This document shows, in pieces, positions 34,379-44,703 of a stretch of DNA of 64,000 bases. Under the pieces are notes generated by a model. It saw only the letters and a list, made by a program, of their open reading frames with translations. It made no database searches and was not told the DNA's origin. Made by a program: the position numbers and the translations under genes. Source of the DNA: Haliscomenobacter sp. (GTDB lineage: Bacteria; Bacteroidota; Bacteroidia; Chitinophagales; Saprospiraceae); assembly GCA_016713275.1 (NCBI GenBank), contig JADJPL010000010.1, forward strand, positions 124,001 through 188,000, given 5' to 3'. The stretch's first letter is position 1, and each line of letters starts with the position of its first letter.

Positions 34379-37300
34379 ATGAAGCTTGCAGAATTTTCAG
34401 TAAAAAACTACCAGTTTACCATCATTATCTTTCTGATGGTGCTGCTGCTGGGGCTTAGCGCCCTGTTCAATATGCCCAGGGGAGAAGATCCGCCTTTTAA
34501 TGCGCCGATCTTCGTGGTTCTGGCTATCTACCCGGGCGCTGGCCCTAAGGATATGGAAGAGCTGGTGGCCGAACCGATAGAAGACGCTATTTACGAACTC
34601 GACGACATCAAAAAGATCATTACGGATTGCGACGATGGGATCATGCTGATGCGGGTAGAGTTCTCGTATGGAGTCGATGTCGATTCAAAGAATAACGACG
34701 TAGTTCGCGAAGTGAACCGGCTTCGAACGGATTTGCCGGAGGAGTTGGCGGGATTGGAAGTGACGCGGGCGACATCCTCCGATGTAGCCATCTTGCAAGT
34801 CGCGCTGACCTCGGATAACGCTCCGTATTCCAAGCTGTTTGACGAAGCGGAGCGCCTGAAAAAGCACCTGGAAAAGGTTCCCGATTTGAAAAAAGTGGAA
34901 ATCCAGGCTTATCCAGAACAACGGGTGGAAGTGCGGCTGGATTTGGAACGCATGACCCAGTACCGCGTTGGGGCAAACCAGCTTCTTGTGGCGCTGCAAA
35001 GCAGCAACCTGAATATTCCGGGAGGAAGTATTGACCTGGGGTCCAGGAAGTTCAATGTAGAGACGAATAGCCAGTACGAAGCGTTGGACGACGTCCGGAA
35101 CACGGTGATTCAAGCTTCTCCCGAGGGCCGGGTTCTTTATTTGAAAGATATCGCCGAAGTGGAGCTGCAGGATGAGGATTTGACGCATGTGGCCAGGTAT
35201 AACGGAAAAAATCCGTTTGGGTTGTCGCCATGCTGAAAGACCTGAAGAATATCGTCCAGAATGACCAGGTTCTAAAACCGGCATTAGGCGAGTTTAAGCG
35301 CACGCTGCCCGCAGGTATTGGCCTGGAAGTAGCCTTTGACCAGGCTGTTAATGTAGAGCGCCGATTGTCTGGATTGGGCCGCGATTTTTTGATTGCTGTG
35401 CTGTTAGTACTTCTTACACTGTTACCTTTGGGGTGGCGGGCTTCTGCCGTAGTGATGATTTCTATTCCCTTATCCCTATCCATTGGCTTAGCCTTGCTGA
35501 ATTTAATCGGGTACTCTTTGAACCAGTTGAGCATCGTGGGCTTGGTGGTTTCCCTGGGATTGCTGGTGGATGACAGCATCGTCGTGGTAGAAAATATCGA
35601 ACGGTTTCTCCGAATGGGATATTCCAGAAAGGAAGCAGCCGTTGCAGCGACCAAGCAAATAGGCATAGCGGTGGTAGGGTGCACAGCCACCCTGATTTTG
35701 GCTTTCCTTCCGCTGGCTTTCCTCCCGGAGGGCTCCGGGGATTTTATCCGCAGTTTGCCGATGGCGGTCATTCTGACGATTATCGCCTCGCTTTTTGTTG
35801 CGATCACCATCATCCCCTTTTTGTCCAGCATGTTGTTGAGACAGCATGAGCAGGTGGAAGGGAATTTTTTCCTTCGGGCATTCAAGCGGTATTTGAACGA
35901 CCCCTACAAAAAGGCCCTGATGCTGGCCTTTCGTTTTCCCTGGCTTTCCTTGCTCTTCACGCTGCTGATTTTTTTGGGAAGCCTTTCTCTCGTGCCCCGG
36001 ATTGGGTTTAGCTTGTTTCCCATGTCGGAGAAGCCAATGTTCATGGTGGACGTGAACGCGCCGCTAGGAACTTCTATTGAGGCGACGGACGCCATTGCGC
36101 ACGCCGTAGAGGAAGAGTTGACACAACACCCATTGGTAGTTGGGGTCAGTACCAACGTAGGGAAAGGAAACCCTCGGATCTATTACAACGAATTTCAGAA
36201 GAACAATGCGCCCAATTACGCCCAGCTCTTCGTGCAGGTAAAACCCCATACGGCGGTTCCTGAGCTAACGGCGCTTACCGATACGCTTCGGGCCCGGTTC
36301 GTCGACTTTGCCGGGGCCAAGATCCAGGTTCGCCGGTTTCAGCAGGGCCCTCCGGTCGATGCGCCGGTGGAGATCCGGGTCCTAAGCGAAGATCTGGACT
36401 CGCTTCGTTCCTGGTCGCTCCGGGTGGAGCAGATCATGCGCAGCATGGATGGGCTGATTTACGTCAACAACCCCCTGCGCGTGCCCAAGACGGACCTGGA
36501 GGTGGTCATTCATAAGGAAAAAGCAGGTATGCTGGGCATCCCCGTAGGCGAGATTGCCCGGACGATCCGGCTCGGTCTTGCGGGGCTGGAGGTTAGCGAA
36601 TTCCGGACACCGGAAGGCAAAGAGTATTCCATTATCGTGACGGTAGAAGAAAACCAGCAGCAGGCACTGGAGGTTTTTTCCAAAATTTACGTCAATTCCC
36701 TTTCCGGGGCGATGATCCCTCTGGATCAGGTGGCCAGGGTTTCGCTAAAAAGTTCGCCTTCGGTACTCCGTCACTTTAATAAGGAGCGGTTTGCTGCGGT
36801 CACCGCGTTTGTGCAAACCGGGTACAACACCTATGCTCTGACCGACCAACTTTTAACGAAACTGGATGCGCTGGACACCCCCCCGTCGGTTTCTTTCTAT
36901 GCCGGGGGCGAGCGGGAAACCCAGGCGGAGTCGTTTGGAGGAATAGAGACGATTTTTATCATCGCCGTGTTTGGCCTCCTGGCGATTTTGGTCCTGGAGT
37001 TTCGCACGTTCAAAAGCACAATTATTGTATTATCGGTCATTCCGTTGGGCATCATCGGTGCGTTGCTGATGCTGTTTATGATCGGAGAGACCCTCTCCTT
37101 TGTGGCGACGGTAGGGATGATTGCGCTGGTGGGGATCGAGATTAAAAACTCCATTTTGCTGGTGGATTACACCAATCAGCTCAGGGAAGCCGGAAAACCG
37201 TTAGAAGAAGCCATTGTGGAAGGCGCGGAGACGCGGTTTCTGCCCATTCTCCTGACGACCCTGACGGCAATAGGAGGATTGACGCCGCTGGCGCTGGAAC

Positions 37301-37440
37301 GGTCGCCGCTGATTTCTCCGCTCGCCTACGTGCTGATAGGCGGGTTGATCAGTTCGACGCTGCTCAGCCGGGTGATTACGCCCCTGTTGTATAAGTTGTT
37401 GCCCCCGAAAATCGAGGTGAAAAGACAATCCGCAGAGTAG
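34379..37440 (+). CDS. RND-family efflux permease (one frameshift)
   Basis: About 1020 aa, full length for AcrB/HAE-type pumps. TM1 follows directly (FTIIIFLMVLLLGLSALF), then the porter domain (NAPIFVVLAIYPGAGPKDMEELVAEPIEDAIYEL). The TM4 segment VVSLGLLVDDSIVVVENIERFL carries the proton-relay Asp pair. A second porter half follows, and the late TM segment VGMIALVGIEIKNSILLVDY is family-typical. The frame stops at 35236 (NPFGLSPC) but continues from about 35215 as VWVVAMLKDLKNIVQN, which fits one missing base; the two halves are otherwise complete. It is the last gene of the three-gene efflux operon, and its stop codon is 2 bp from that of the convergent S4 gene. Substrate unknown. Confidence 0.92.
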
Positions 37441-37442
37441 GG

Positions 37443-37860
37443 CTACTCGGCATCGCCCCAATCGAGTTCAAAATCATCGTCTGATTTGAACCCTTCGATT
37501 TGGCGCCGCTCGCGCTTGGTAGGGCGGCTAAGCGCCTTTTTCTCTTTTTCCGGGGGTTCCTTTGCCGACGAACCAATCGTTGTATTTATTGAGTTCTTCT
37601 TCGGTGGTGCGATTGGCGTAACAGCTTTGGGCAATGGGAGCGGAAACCCGGCTTTTGAGCAGTTGAAGGACCTGGAACTGGAAGTTAAACCCGTTTTTCC
37701 GCACTTCAATCAGATCCCCGGGCTGAACGAGGTGCGAAGGCTTCAGAGAGAGGGCTCCGGATTTGATCTTTCCTGCTTTGCAGGCGTCGATGGCGATGGT
37801 CCGGGATTTGAAAATGCGAACGCACCATAGCCATTTGTCTACGCGCATTTTATCCTGCAT
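37443..37860 (-). CDS. RNA-binding S4-domain protein, Hsp15-like (one frameshift)
   Basis: About 138 aa after correction. The S4 domain is at residues about 5-55 (MRVDKWLWCVRIFKSRTIAIDACKAGKIKSG). KPSHLVQPGDLIEV follows, as in Hsp15/HslR, which binds free 50S subunits carrying nascent chains. The first phase ends VGKGTPGKREKGA, but near 37568 one extra A fits and the reading continues as KEPPEKEKKALSRPTKRERRQIEGF to an acidic end (DDDFELDWGDAE). This charged tail is typical of Bacteroidota relatives. It lies 7 bp downstream of the PPK2 gene on the same strand. Confidence 0.87.
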
Positions 37861-37867
37861 GGAGTAC

Positions 37868-38617
37868 TTACGGTTTTTTTACTTTTTGAAAAGGCGGATA
37901 ATCGAGGCCTAATTGCTCGAGTTTTTCAACGATGGTTTTGGAAATGACATAGTCCCGGTACCAGCGTTCGTCGACGGGCACGATCGTCCAGGGCAAAACC
38001 GATCGGTTGAATGCGTCTTCGTAACAGCGCATGTATTCGGACCAGTATTCGCGTTCTTTCCAGTCGCCCTCGTTGTGTTTCCAGTTTTTGGATCGGGAAT
38101 CCAGCCGTTCTTGAAGTTCAATGGCTTGCTGCTCGTAGGAGATGTGCATATAAAACTTGAAAACAACCGTATTGGCGTGGGTTTGGAGCAGCGATTCAAA
38201 GGCGTTGATGGCGTCGAACCGGCTGTCCACGGTTTTTTCATCAACCCATTTGTGGACGCGCTGAATCAACACATCTTCGTAATGCGACCGGTTGAAGATG
38301 TGGATCATCCCCTTCGGAGGGGCATGCTGGTGAACCCGCCAGAGGAAATCATGGGCGAATTCTTCTTCGGTAGGACGTTTAAACGAGGTAACCCGAAGAC
38401 CTGAAGGCTGGCATTCCTCGAATACATTTTTGACGGCGCCGTCTTTTCCACTGGCGTCCATTCCCTGGAAGATCACCAGGACCCCGTATTTTTTTTGGGC
38501 ATAGAGCTTGTCCTGCAGCGCTCCCAGACGGTCGGTATATTCCTTGGTCAGGTCTTTGTAATCGTCTTTGTCAGCGTGTTTGGGAGGGCGCGAATCGATG
38601 TCGGAAAGGCGGATCAT
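37868..38617 (-). CDS. ppk2: Polyphosphate kinase 2 family protein
   Basis: 249 aa, one PPK2 domain. Walker A is GMDASGKDGAVKNV (about residues 52-65), Walker B is FNRSHYEDV (about 108), and the lid region contains RQVPWR-like LWRVHQHAPPKG. PPK2 enzymes use polyphosphate to phosphorylate nucleotides or run the reverse. The single domain with KDLTKEYTDRLGALQDKLYA at the start fits the class seen in 'PPK2 family polyphosphate:nucleotide phosphotransferase'. Whether it prefers NMP or NDP cannot be told. Confidence 0.9.
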   Translation of the reverse strand: MIRLSDIDSRPPKHADKDDYKDLTKEYTDRLGALQDKLYAQKKYGVLVIFQGMDASGKDGAVKNVFEECQPSGLRVTSFKRPTEEEFAHDFLWRVHQHAPPKGMIHIFNRSHYEDVLIQRVHKWVDEKTVDSRFDAINAFESLLQTHANTVVFKFYMHISYEQQAIELQERLDSRSKNWKHNEGDWKEREYWSEYMRCYEDAFNRSVLPWTIVPVDERWYRDYVISKTIVEKLEQLGLDYPPFQKVKKP

Positions 38618-38645
38618 AGAAATTACCGGTTTTGGCAGGCTTGAA

Positions 38646-39584
38646 TTAAACCCGCATTTTGCTGCGTTTCACCAGATACGATTGTAAAATGGGGCGGAAG
38701 CCCTGATTAATGTCCGCTTCGACAAAGTCGATGCGGTATTGGAGGCATTTGAACTTCAGTTCTTCCAGGAATTTCGCCATCTGTTCGACGTAGTGGGTTT
38801 TTACCTGATTGGACTGAAGGCGCAATTTTTCCCCGGTTTCCATATCAATAAACAGATAGGGCCGGTTTTCAAACTCGAAATCGACTTCGCGGGCTTTGTC
38901 TACGACGTGAAACAGGACGACTTCGTGTTTGTTATGTTTGAGGTGCTGGAGCGCGGCGAACAGGTGCTCGGTATCTTCCGCTTGTTCGAACATGTCGCTG
39001 AAGATGATTACCATGGACCGTTTGTGGATGCTCTCGGCGATCTGGTGGAGCGCTTTCGCGGCGGCGGTGGATTTATTGGGTTCCGGATTGTGGATCACCT
39101 GATCCAGATAGTTCAGCATTAGCCGGTAATGCGTGGTGCTGGATTTGCATTGAGAATGCTGGCGCACTTCCGAGTCGAAGAGGCTCAGTCCAAAGGCGTC
39201 GCGTTGTTTTTGGAGCAAATTCATCAGTGCGGCTGCTGCGAGCGCCGAGAACCGGATCTTATTCAAGTAAGGTTTCGATGGAAGCAGTTCTATCTCCGGA
39301 AAATACATAGAAGAAGACGTGTCCAGGACGATCTGGCAGCGCAGGTTGGTTTCCTCCTCAAATCGTTTGGTAAACATGCGGTCTGTGCGCGCGTAAACTT
39401 TCCAGTCGATATTCCGGGTCGGTTCTCCCTGGTTGTATAACCGGTGTTCGGCAAACTCCACTGAAAACCCATGGAAGGGGCTTTTGTGCAGGCCAATGAT
39501 AAACCCTTCCACCACCTGTCTGGCCAATAGTTCCAGGTTTCCAAAATCGCGGACTTCGTTGTTTTCGAAAAGCTCCATATCCAA
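38646..39584 (-). CDS. DUF58 domain-containing protein (vWA-like)
   Basis: 312 aa, soluble. The DUF58 block GEPTRNIDWKVYARTDRMFTKRFEEE is at about residues 52-78. A von Willebrand A-like domain follows with a MIDAS motif, LDTSSSMYF (about 90), and SMVIIFSDMFEQ (about 195) supplying the later Asp. DUF58 proteins usually partner with MoxR AAA ATPases; no moxR gene is in the window. An ATG at 39578 (MELFENN) is an equally good start. It lies downstream of trxA with a terminator-like hairpin between. Confidence 0.87.
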   Translation of the reverse strand: MDMELFENNEVRDFGNLELLARQVVEGFIIGLHKSPFHGFSVEFAEHRLYNQGEPTRNIDWKVYARTDRMFTKRFEEETNLRCQIVLDTSSSMYFPEIELLPSKPYLNKIRFSALAAAALMNLLQKQRDAFGLSLFDSEVRQHSQCKSSTTHYRLMLNYLDQVIHNPEPNKSTAAAKALHQIAESIHKRSMVIIFSDMFEQAEDTEHLFAALQHLKHNKHEVVLFHVVDKAREVDFEFENRPYLFIDMETGEKLRLQSNQVKTHYVEQMAKFLEELKFKCLQYRIDFVEADINQGFRPILQSYLVKRSKMRV

Positions 39585-39598
39585 GGGTTAATAAGCAA

Positions 39599-39673
39599 AA
39601 AGGGCAGTATGCCAAACGGACTCAGGAGACGGGAATCCTCGCCGCTCGAGTTTCGTTTTGCATACAGCCCTTT
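39599..39673 (-). terminator. Hairpin terminator downstream of trxA
   Basis: Arms AAAGGGCTGTATGC and GCATACTGCCCTTT on the minus strand (13 of 14 pairs) with a 47-nt loop, ending in TTTTTGC. It is placed between the trxA stop codon and the DUF58 start. Confidence 0.55.
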
Positions 39674-39695
39674 AAGCTACGAAAAAAAAGGCAAT

Positions 39696-40016
39696 TTATG
39701 CGAGTTGCGCTTCAATTTTGCTTGCGAGCACCTGCTTGGAGGTGGCGCCCACCTGCCTGTCAACAACCTCTCCGTCTTTGAGGACCAAAACCGTAGGGAT
39801 GCTCCGGATGCCGTATTTCATAGCGACTTCGGGGTTGAAGTCGACATTCAGTTTGCCAACCAAAACGCGCCCTGCATACTCTTTGGAGAGCTCTTCGATA
39901 TGGGGGCCGATAATCCGGCAGGGGCCGCACCACTCTGCCCAAAAGTCGACAACGGTCAATCCTTTCTTTTCGAGGACTGTTTCCTTAAAGTTTCCGTCGG
40001 TGAATTCAAAAGCCAT
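39696..40016 (-). CDS. trxA: Thioredoxin
   Basis: 106 aa, classic thioredoxin. Active site WCGPC in VDFWAEWCGPCRIIGPHIEEL (about residues 23-43), the cis-Pro in GIRSIPTVLVLKDGE (about 73), and the buried Asp in VVDFW. No signal peptide, so it is cytosolic and reduces protein disulfides with NADPH through thioredoxin reductase. A complete -33/-7 promoter lies upstream, so it is probably a single-gene unit. Confidence 0.96.
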   Translation of the reverse strand: MAFEFTDGNFKETVLEKKGLTVVDFWAEWCGPCRIIGPHIEELSKEYAGRVLVGKLNVDFNPEVAMKYGIRSIPTVLVLKDGEVVDRQVGATSKQVLASKIEAQLA

Positions 40017-40082
40017 TGCGAGAATGATTTATTTTGTAATAAAAAGGACGAATTGATAACGCCAAACTGGCCTTCAGGGTTC

Positions 40083-40116
40083 CAAAGATACGTTGCCAAG
40101 ATGAAAATATTGTCAA
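40083..40116 (-). promoter_or_regulatory. Full Bacteroidota promoter for trxA (TTG-N23-TATCTTTG)
   Basis: Minus-strand TTG (40114-40116) and TATCTTTG (40083-40090), 23 bp apart. The trxA ATG at 40016 is about 66 bp downstream of the box. Confidence 0.65.
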
Positions 40117-40140
40117 AACGGGGACAGTCCTTTACGGAAA

Positions 40141-41263
40141 ATGAGAAATCAGAATAGCGCAAACCGCCTGCTTCGCTTAAGCGGGTATTGGGGTTTACTT
40201 GTCGGATTGGTGTCTGTTGGCTTGCGGTGGGTAGCCTCCAAAAACCCGGAAATGGTGGAACGCCTGTTCAGCCGGGGGTTTTTCCTGTTCGTTCGAACCC
40301 TTTTTGATGGCTTGACGAGCTTTCTCCCTTTTCCTGCAGTATACCTTCTCCTCGCCGGGGCCGGTTGGTGGGCGTACCGGAGCATTCGAAAAAAAAAGCG
40401 GCATGCAGGGGCTTCCGGATGGAAATTGCTTGGATATTGGGCATTACAAACAGGGAATTTGGCAGGATGGGTGATCGCCTGGTTTTTTTGGGCTTGGGGT
40501 TATAATTATTACCGGATTCCGGTGGAGCAAGCGATGGGGCTAAAGGTTGGTCCCTTTGGACCAACAGCAAATCGCAGCAGATTTTACCCGGGAGACTGCC
40601 GCGCTCTCCTCCTTGCGAACGTCCGGTTTTTTTACAGATACGGCCGCTTTGTCCCGAACAAATTTCCCTGTCGATGTAGAGCCCCGGCTGCGGCAATCGC
40701 TCAAAAAAGTATTGACCCGGTATGGATACCCGGATTATGGGCGGGTGCGAGGCCGCTTGCTATATCCGGCAGGCGTTTTTCTTCGTTTCAGCACGGCCGG
40801 GTTGTACCTCCCGTTTACCGGGGAAGGGCATATTGACCCAGGGCTTCATCCGGTCCAATGGCCCTACGTGATGGCGCACGAACTTTCCCATGGATATGGC
40901 TTCGGCGATGAAGGGACCTGCAATTTCTGGGCCTATCTGGCTTGCATTCAAAGCGGAGATCCCGCAGTGGAATATGCAGGGCGTTTGGGATACTGGAGGT
41001 ATCTGGCTCCAGTATACCGGAAATCCGATCCGGAGTCCTTTCAGCAGGCATGGGACCAATTACCTCCTGGAATAAAAAATGACCTGAAGGCCATTTCAGC
41101 GGCGATGGACAGGTATCCCGACCTTATTCCGGCGCTTCAATACCGGGTGTATGATGCTTATTTGAAAAGCCAGGGCATCCGCGAAGGCATGCTCAATTAC
41201 GACCGGGTATTGGTCCTGACCCATGCGTGGCGGGCGAAGGAAGGGCTTGACCGTATGGAATAG
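40141..41263 (+). CDS. DUF3810 membrane protein with HELSH metalloprotease-like motif (one frameshift)
   Basis: About 374 aa after correction. Three transmembrane helices lie in the N-terminal 125 residues (YWGLLVGLVSVGLRWV; AVYLLLAGAGWWAY; NLAGWVIAWFFWAWGYNYY). The frame shifts near 40553, where one extra base fits, and continues as VVPLDQQQIAADFTRETA. The soluble part has YVMAHELSHGYGFGDEGTCNFWAYLACI: an HExxH-type motif with a downstream Glu, as in zinc peptidases. DUF3810 is a Bacteroidota family with no assigned role. I read it as a possible membrane-bound metalloprotease. Confidence 0.85.
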
Positions 41264-41269
41264 ACTTGT

Positions 41270-41617
41270 TTAGCCTCCAGCCTTTTTGGTCTGGGAATAG
41301 CCCTTTTCGACCAGCAACGCGAGCACGCGGTCGCGGTGGTCTCCCTGGACGATTATTTCGCCGTCTTTTGCCGCCCCTCCAACCCCGCATTTAGATTTCA
41401 GGAATTTGCTCAAATCCTCCAAGGTGTCGTCGCTCCCGATAAACCCCTTGACCAGGGTGACTTCTTTACCTCCCCGGTGCTTGCGGTCCAGGTGGATGCG
41501 AAGTTTTTGCTGAGCAGGAGGAAGGTCATCGACGCGCTCTTCGGATTCCTGGAACTGAAAATCCGGGTTTGTCGAAAAAACGATGCCGTCTTTGCCTGGT
41601 TTGTGTTTTTTACTCAT
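41270..41617 (-). CDS. SUI1/YciH-family translation factor
   Basis: 115 aa from the ATG at 41617 (MSKKHKPGKDG); the open frame above it is unlikely to be used. The SUI1 (eIF1-like) domain covers about residues 35-110: LRIHLDRKHRGGKEVTLVKGF, LEDLSKFLKSKCGVGGAAKDGEIIVQGDHRDRV. Bacterial YciH resembles eIF1 and affects initiation fidelity. It lies just after the Hsp70 gene (10-nt gap) and is probably co-transcribed. Confidence 0.92.
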   Translation of the reverse strand: MSKKHKPGKDGIVFSTNPDFQFQESEERVDDLPPAQQKLRIHLDRKHRGGKEVTLVKGFIGSDDTLEDLSKFLKSKCGVGGAAKDGEIIVQGDHRDRVLALLVEKGYSQTKKAGG

Positions 41618-41627
41618 GCAAAAAAGG

Positions 41628-43489
41628 TTAAGATCCAATTTTTTTGCCTTGCATGGCTTCGGCAATGGTAAAGTCCATTGCCCGGTGCGCTAAGGGATTG
41701 GAGAAGGTATTCAATGCTTCAATGGCTTGATTTATGCGGTCTTTATCGGTCCCTTCGATGGCTGCTTTAAGCGATTCGGCGTAGGAACGCAACGCGGCGA
41801 TCTCCGCTTCGGTAAGGAGGGCATGGTGTTGCTGGAGAAACTTTGCGGCGCTGAGCACGATGCTGTTTCCTTCGTTGCGAGCCTCCATCAGGCCCCGGAT
41901 TTCCATATCCTCCTGCGCGTGCCGAATGGAGTCCAGGAGCATAGTGGCCATCGCCTCTTCGCTGATCCCGTACTGCGGTTTAACTTCAATGGCCTGTTCC
42001 ACGCCGGAGCGTTCTTCCAGGGCCTTGACTTTGAGGATGCCATCTGCGTTCAACAGGAACTGGATCTCTATTTTGGGGAGCCCTGCGGGCATAGGCGGGA
42101 TTCCTTTCAGGATAAATTCTCCCAATTTCCGGTTGTGTTCCACCAGGTCGCGTTCTCCCTGAAAAACAGCGATTTTCAAATTCCGCTGCCCATCTACCGA
42201 AGTCGTGTATCTGCGCCCCACCGAGGTAGGGATTTTGAATTTCTGGGAATAATGACATCCATTAGCCCTCCAACTGTTTCAATTCCAAGGGAGAGGGGCG
42301 TGATGTCCAAAAGAAGGAGGTCTTTCTGGTTTCCTGCGAGGATGTCGGCCTGAATAGCGGCGCCAAGAGCGACCACTTCGTCCGGGTTGATTTTGTCGTA
42401 CGCTTCCTGCCCAAAAAAGCCAGATACGGATTGTTTGACGAGGGGAACCCGGGTAGATCCCCCGACCATAATGACCCGGTCGATTTGGGAGCGGTCTATT
42501 TTAGCATCCTGGAGCGCATTGGCGCAGCACTTCAGGGTTTTGTCTACGAACGGCAGGATCAGGGCTTCGAACTCTTGCCTGGATATCCGGCAGGAGAGCT
42601 CGTTCACGGCCCCTTCGTAAGCATCCGAATAGCTGAGTTGTTTTTTGGCATTTTCCGCTTCCAGACGGATCGCCTGGCTCAGGTTTTTATCCCCTTTTAC
42701 GGCGTCAGGGTTGAGGCGATTTTGCCGGATCCAATGGTCGGTAATGGCCCGGTCGAAATCATCGCCGCCCAAAAACGTATCCCCGTTGGTCGAAAGCACC
42801 TCAAAAATTCCTTCGTGGATTTTCAGGATGGAAATATCAAAGGTGCCCCCTCCCAGGTCGTAAACCGCCACGGTTTCCGCCTGCTCGGGGAGGATTCCTA
42901 TTCCATAGGCCAGGGAAGCGGCAGTTGGTTCGTTCACGATTCGGAGCACATCCAACCCGGCCAGTTTGCCTGCATCCCGGGTGGCTTGGCGTTGGGCGTC
43001 GTTGAAGTAGGCGGGTACGGTGATGACCGCCTTGGTTACGGGTTCGCCCAGGGCGTTTTCGATCCGGCGTTTGAGTTCCTTCAGGATTTCCGCAGAAAGC
43101 TCGATCGGGGTGTAGTATTTCGATTTGACCCGGATTTTGACCAGGCTGTCGGGGTCGTCATCCAGGATATGATATCCGAAATACCCATCAATTCCCTCCA
43201 GGTCGCTGTAGGATTTACCCATCAGGCGCTTGACGGAATAAATGGTATTTTGCGGCTCGGAAATCAATTTTTGCTTTGCCAGATCTCCAACCACGACGTT
43301 CCCATCGGCTGAAAAATGGACGATAGAAGGAAGCAAAGCGCTTTTTCCATCCTTACCCCTGACGGCCTCTGGTTTGCCGCGGTTCATATTGGCTACGAGG
43401 CTGTTGGTCGTGCCAAGGTCAATACCAACGATCAACTCGCTTTCCTTGACGATATTACCAGATTTGAGGTCTATAGCAAACTTGCCCAT
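41628..43489 (-). CDS. hscA: Hsp70 chaperone, HscA type (one frameshift)
   Basis: About 620 aa after correction, start at 43489 (MGKFAIDLKSG). The nucleotide-binding domain has VGIDLGTTNSLVA, VITVPAYFNDAQRQATRDAGKLAGL, AVYDLGGGTFDISIL and VIMVGGSTRVPLVKQ. The substrate-binding domain has LLLDITPLSLGIETVGGLMDVIIPRN. The frame breaks near 42230 where one missing A fits, then reads IPTSVGRRYTTSVDGQRNLKIAVFQGE to the helical lid. Lack of the acidic DnaK tail and the shorter ATPase domain suggest HscA, which helps transfer Fe-S clusters from IscU. No hscB, iscU or fdx gene is nearby, so a DnaK paralogue remains possible. Confidence 0.88.
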
Positions 43490-43638
43490 GCGGATATTCT
43501 TAAAAAAAGTGCAACATACGGAAAAGAAACAGAGGAACCCGGGACTTTGTTTGCCAGGAGAACGGGATCTGGTTTCGCTGTTTTGAATATCGAAATACAT
43601 TGATTATTTTCCAGCAACATTTACGCCTACTTGCTTTC

Positions 43639-43725
43639 GGGGCTGTTTCAAAAGTCCGTTCTTTGCCACCGGTATAAAATATTTTTTGGAAGACAGGGGC
43701 GAAAACGGACTTTTGAAACAGCCCC
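43639..43725. mobile_element. MITE-like TIR element, copy 1
   Basis: Perfect 22-bp terminal inverted repeats beginning GGGGCTGTTTCAAAAG, with a 43-bp interior containing CTTTG and TATTTTTTGG. A diverged copy lies at 53830-53918. No ORF fits inside, and no target duplication is clear. It sits in the divergent gap between hscA and the transporter gene. It may be a non-autonomous relative of an insertion sequence not present in this window. Confidence 0.75.
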
Positions 43726-43761
43726 TGGGCGGGCTTCCTTTACTATGCAAACCAAGCTTTC

Positions 43762-44618
43762 ATGATACCATCCTCGCCGGGAACCGGCGCACCCAACGGG
43801 ACGCCGGGGCTAACCGACACCCAACTTGCCGAAGACATTATCACCCATCGCCCTTCCAGGCTGTTTATTTTATTGGGCGGATTTTTCATTGCCAATGCGT
43901 TGGTAGCCGAATTTATTGGGGTAAAGATATTTGCGCTGGAAGACACCCTCGGGATCGAACCCTGGAATTTCAACCTGTTTGGAAGGCAGGGGCGCTCCAG
44001 TTTTCTGCCGGGGTGTTGATGTGGCCGATCGTTTTTATCATGACCGACTTGATCAACGAGTATTACGGGAAGCGCGGCATCCGGCTGCTTTCTTTAATGG
44101 CCATTGGATTGATTTCTTACGCCTTCGTCATGATTTTTGGAGCTATTCAGCTCGCGCCTGCCGATTGGTGGGTCACGCAGAACCAGATGCAGGGGGTACC
44201 GGATATGCAAAAAGCGTTTCAGGTGGTGCTGGGGCAGGGCATGATGATCATTGCCGGGTCCATTGCAGCCTTTCTGGTGGCCCAATTTGTCGATGTGTTC
44301 GTGTTTCATTTCATTAAGAAAAATACAGGGGAACGGATGATTTGGCTTCGGGCGACCGGATCTACGGTAGTGTCCCAGTTCTTTGACAGTTTTGTTGTTC
44401 TTTATGTAGCGTTTATTCTTGGGCCTCAGTTGACGGGCACGGTGGAGCCCTGGTCATGGAATCAGCTCCTGGCAGTAGGGGTGGTGCAGTATACGTACAA
44501 ATTTTTCATGGCCGTGTTGCTGACACCGGCGATCTACCTGGCGTCTATGGTCATTGACCACTATTTGGGAAAAGAAACAGCCCACGCGATCAAACAACGA
44601 GCAACCCAGTGGAATTGA
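43762..44618 (+). CDS. yhhQ: Queuosine precursor transporter, YhhQ/VUT family (one frameshift)
   Basis: About 285 aa. The ATG at 43762 opens a hydrophilic N-terminus, then SRLFILLGGFFIANALVAEFIGVKIF (TM1). The frame breaks near 43982; with one missing G it continues KAGALQFSAGVLMWPIVFIMTDLINEYYG. This VFxxTDLINEYYG block is the VUT signature. Further helices follow, with DVFVFHFIKKNTG, WLRATGSTVVSQFFDSFVV and YTYKFFMAVLLTPAIYL. The family imports queuosine precursors such as preQ0 or preQ1 for tRNA modification. The first visible copy of the 87-bp TIR element is just upstream. Confidence 0.88.
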
Positions 44619-44678
44619 GTCTTTTGAAAAAAACGTCAGGAATAATCGGAATTTCCGGCGCTTACCGTTATTTGGCGG

Positions 44679-44686
44679 TAATTTTG
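44679..44686 (+). promoter_or_regulatory. Bacteroidota -7 box (TAATTTTG)
   Basis: TAATTTTG, 17 bp before the ATG at 44704 of the DUF3298-type lipoprotein. No clear -33 element. Confidence 0.4.
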
Positions 44687-44703
44687 AATCAAACCCATGA
44701 CGT

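Noticed and set aside
35200..35240. Recoded TGA or programmed frameshift in the RND pump and other split genes
   Set aside because: The breaks occur in many unrelated genes, in both directions and near homopolymers, without slippery-site or SECIS-like signals; base errors explain them better.
42431..43312. 293-residue plus-strand frame
   Set aside because: Antisense to hscA.
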